Source of the DNA: Macropodus opercularis
Lineage: Eukaryota; Chordata; Actinopteri; Anabantiformes; Osphronemidae
NCBI GenBank assembly: GCA_030770545.1
Contig: CM061096.1
Span: 6,801,501 to 6,865,500 of the forward strand
DNA length: 64,000 bases
Direction of reading: 5' to 3'
The notes beneath the pieces were generated by a model. It did no database searches. It was not told the DNA's origin and worked only from the letters and a program-made list of their open reading frames with translations. A program made the translations under genes and the position numbers. Shown one piece after another: positions 61,116 to 64,000 of the stretch; the first letter of the stretch is position 1; each line of letters starts with the position of its first letter.

Positions 61116-64000
61116 GTAAGACGGTCCAATCTGTGGGATTATAATAGAAAATGCACTGATCAAAAACAAAAGTGGGTCTGACGAAACCACAACGTCTTCT
61201 GCTGTGTGGAACAAGGAAAAGGTTATTCTAACCCAGATTTTCAACCCAATATTTATATTTGTATTTTCAATAATGTAGCTGCACCTGCATCACTGAACCC
61301 TGACACATCACAGCCTGACTTTTAACACATGATTAGCATCAATTTGGTTTATAAGTAACAAAGTGACAAACTTTGCTTTAGAGAAACCATAGTGTTTTAT
61401 CTTTACCATTTCCAACATTGAAGAAAATCTCTCACTGTCACGTGACAATGAGTCAAAAGCTCATGGCTTCGTCGCCTCCAGCGTTCGTATGTTCATTAAG
61501 ATTACTGCCCGACTGCAGAGCTATTTCTCTTTATGATTTTCCGTGCGATAACATAAACATTTTATCGTTTGCTCTTATCCGTCTTTCTCGTTTATTATAA
61601 TGTCGTATGTCAAATGAGAAAGAGGCGATGGAAGAAATGTGTTCATTTGATGGAAAGGGAAGAGACAGATAGTAAGTGAGCTCATATTGTGGGCTCTAAT
61701 AGAGACAGAGACGTGTTACGTTGCACAGAATCCTGGTAGGTCCTTGAGGATTAATGGGCTGGAGAAAGGAAAGACAGTACAGTAGCACTGATGTAGGGGC
61801 AAACCAACATCCAATATCTGATGTAAGGTTCATTACTGTAACTGAAAGAATAAATTGTATGATCATTTTATTCTTACATGAATCACATGCAGCTCTCTGT
61901 TATAATAAATGTATAAACCTAACTTAGCTGAGTCAACCCATCTTACTCAGTTGTCACAAATTAGCCATACTGCTAACTTTCAGCAACATTGCTTTATTAG
62001 TATGTGGCATTAAACTGTACAGGCTGTAGTAAGATGTAATCGTACGATGTCAACAGGCAGCTGAGAGATGCTTAAATCAAGCCGATGGCTTGAAACCTGA
62101 GCAGCAAAAGCTTGCACGAGCAGAGAAGGAAGGAGAAGGAGGTGGGAACAGAGAAATGCAGGCAGATGAGCGGGATGATTTGTTGGAGGCACCTCTGCCA
62201 AGTCAGGTGTAACTACCTTACGTCGTGTCTCGGCACCTCAGGCACCTAATCAATCTGACCCTGACTGTATCATCTTCTCCGCTGGCATCCTCCCCCACCT
62301 CAACATATACTGTGTACGTTCATATGACTCCACCTAATGAAATTATTTAATTCAGTTTTAAAAAACAGTTCTTTCTTGGTTCCTTCACGTCCCTTTTGAC
62401 GTGACCTACAGAGCCGTATTAACCCCATCCTCCTCTATTCTCCGTCACGCAGTAATTCCATCCCTGCACTTCATTATACTGTATCTTACCAATGTGTCAC
62501 CAGTCCAATGTCCTGACATCACATACAGAGAATCATATTTCCATCACTACATTACCACCTCTTGTCACGCTTCTCTTCTTCTTGTTCTTCCACCCATCCC
62601 AAATTGCTGTCCCTTTCTTGAACTTCATGACGCTTTCTCGTCTTTGGAGCCCCTCTGCCCCTGTCCGTCAACTGGTCAAAGCTCCACGGCCTGGGACCTG
62701 AAAGAAGCACGCATTCCAATAAACAACCACAAGAATAGTTTTGTGTAGGAACAGTGAGGTTCACAGTGGTGACTCACTCAGTAGAGGAACCTGGGTTCAA
62801 AACATACACAACATACACAAGAGGGTTATGGGTAACAAAATTGCCCATTTGTGTAAATAGTGATGACTCTGGTGACCTGAACAGTGTGACACTGAATTGG
62901 CTCTGCAGTTACTGTATATTGTCCTTCAACAACCACAGCTAATAGTTGATCTCTCAGTCACAGGTTTATTCATGCTGCTCCATTGCAGAGCGTGTGCAGA
63001 GACATCAAGAAACACCAGCGTCCAGCCCAGGGCAGAGCAGGGGCCAGTTCCAAAACACAGACTTTGACCACGGCTCAAGCTGAAGGAATTGTCAGATCAA
63101 CCTGTAGTGTTTATAGTTAAAATTGCTTTGAATTTATTTTTAATTAAGACAGAAAACTTGATCAATGCTCACAGTTTCTGGGACATGTAACTGTGAAAAG
63201 GAAGAAGATGAAACCTGCAGTAACACAAAGTGTTTAAGGCCTTATCAATAGGATTACCTGTAGTTTACAACGTTTCCATGGTAACCAACTTTGCACCATG
63301 TAATAAACGATCCAAACCTCTGTCTCTCTGACAATGCTGAAGCGTAACTAATAGGAAAATATCACTTTATTTGTTCTTTAAGTTTGCCCAAAATACATTT
63401 TCTGAGGCTTGATAAAGAAACTACAGCATCTCCTCAGTTCTCCTTCAGACATTTATTATTATGATTCATGCTTCTGGAGGTTGGTTGTATCATTACATTA
63501 TTTGCTGATTTTACTATTGTACTAATATTCTCTGCTGGACCAGATTTCCTAGTATATTAGTCCAGATTAGGACAGTGAGGAACGGAACCTCATTTTACAG
63601 CAGATGAATTTAGATGTTCTGACGTCTGAGAATTAGTTTGAGCTAATCCACGCTCAAAGTCTATTTCTGTGAGTCACCCTAGAATCTCAGCATCACTAGC
63701 CCGTCTTCCGTTTTTGCAGAGTAGCAGTTGTTTAATGGAGGTTAAATCCCCTGTAACCCCTATAGGCTGCTTTTTAGAAAGGGCTAAACCCCCAACCCCC
63801 AAAGCCCATGTCTGACAACTGGTCCAGTGTAGCATTACCTCATACCAAGGCTATCATCAGGTTCCCACAGGTATGCGCCCACTGCGTGATGGATTACAGA
63901 CAGATGGAGAGTACAGCAACTGTGCCACGAGATCTATGGAGAGTGAAAAGTTAACGTAGCCCTGGTATATCATTAACAAAGTCTCTCTAATCACAGCACC
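61116..64000 (+). other. mybpc2: First intron of the mybpc2 gene (to window end)
   Basis: No second exon with MyBP-C content is recognised. Several acceptor-like sites exist (for example CCATTGCAG at about 62988), but what follows them soon meets a stop or has no donor. Confidence 0.45.

Noticed and set aside
62989..63110. Possible second mybpc2 exon after CCATTGCAG
   Set aside because: It reads ERVQRHQETPASSPGQ but runs to a stop without a donor and has no MyBP-C resemblance.
1..64000. CRISPR arrays, operons, tRNA or rRNA genes, viral insertions
   Set aside because: None was recognised. The exon structure shows that this is vertebrate nuclear DNA, where the bacterial features are not expected. 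A covariance-model scan would be needed to exclude small RNA genes.

Overview
This window is animal nuclear DNA, most probably from a ray-finned (teleost) fish. Genes are split into many short exons with compact introns, (CA)n microsatellites and decayed non-LTR retrotransposon pieces lie in the gaps, and a cyclin Dx-type gene and a stand-alone B30.2 gene of fish flavour are present. There are no bacterial features. I assembled gene models by hand by joining exons across GT-AG (once GC-AG) boundaries. All the assembled coding sequences stay in frame; every comparison with human proteins is from memory.

Layout. 0.6-21.1 kb, minus strand: ppfia3 (liprin-alpha-3), 29 coding exons, 1228 aa, with a long 3' UTR and a non-coding first exon. 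24.0-27.9 kb, minus: nucb1 (nucleobindin-1), 12 coding exons, 450 aa. 28.4-30.3 kb, minus: a D-type cyclin, best called ccndx, 4 exons, 314 aa, with a TATA box. 33.4-39.0 kb, minus: tbc1d17 (Rab GTPase-activating protein), 17 coding exons, 628 aa. 40.2-43.8 kb, plus: akt1s1 (PRAS40), 5 coding exons, 349 aa, head-to-head with tbc1d17. 44.0-45.5 kb, minus: a PRY/SPRY (B30.2) protein related to the TRIM16 group, 5' end unresolved. 45.5-52.8 kb: no gene seen, one retrotransposon relic. 52.8-56.0 kb, minus: emc10 (ER membrane protein complex subunit 10) with two alternative last exons. 61.09 kb, plus: the first coding exon of a myosin-binding protein C gene, probably mybpc2, which continues past the window.

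PPFIA3, NUCB1, TBC1D17-AKT1S1, EMC10 and MYBPC2 all lie on human chromosome 19q13.33, so this is a conserved syntenic block. The genes do not form a pathway: they cover presynaptic scaffolding, Golgi/ER calcium binding, cell-cycle entry, Rab control in autophagy and trafficking, mTORC1 signalling, membrane-protein insertion and the sarcomere. I found no convincing new biological system. The most useful observations are the conserved pair of emc10 terminal exons, a GC-AG intron and a 27-nt microexon in ppfia3, a PRAS40 without its proline-rich segment, an inverted-repeat microsatellite inside the last tbc1d17 intron, and the unresolved B30.2 gene.
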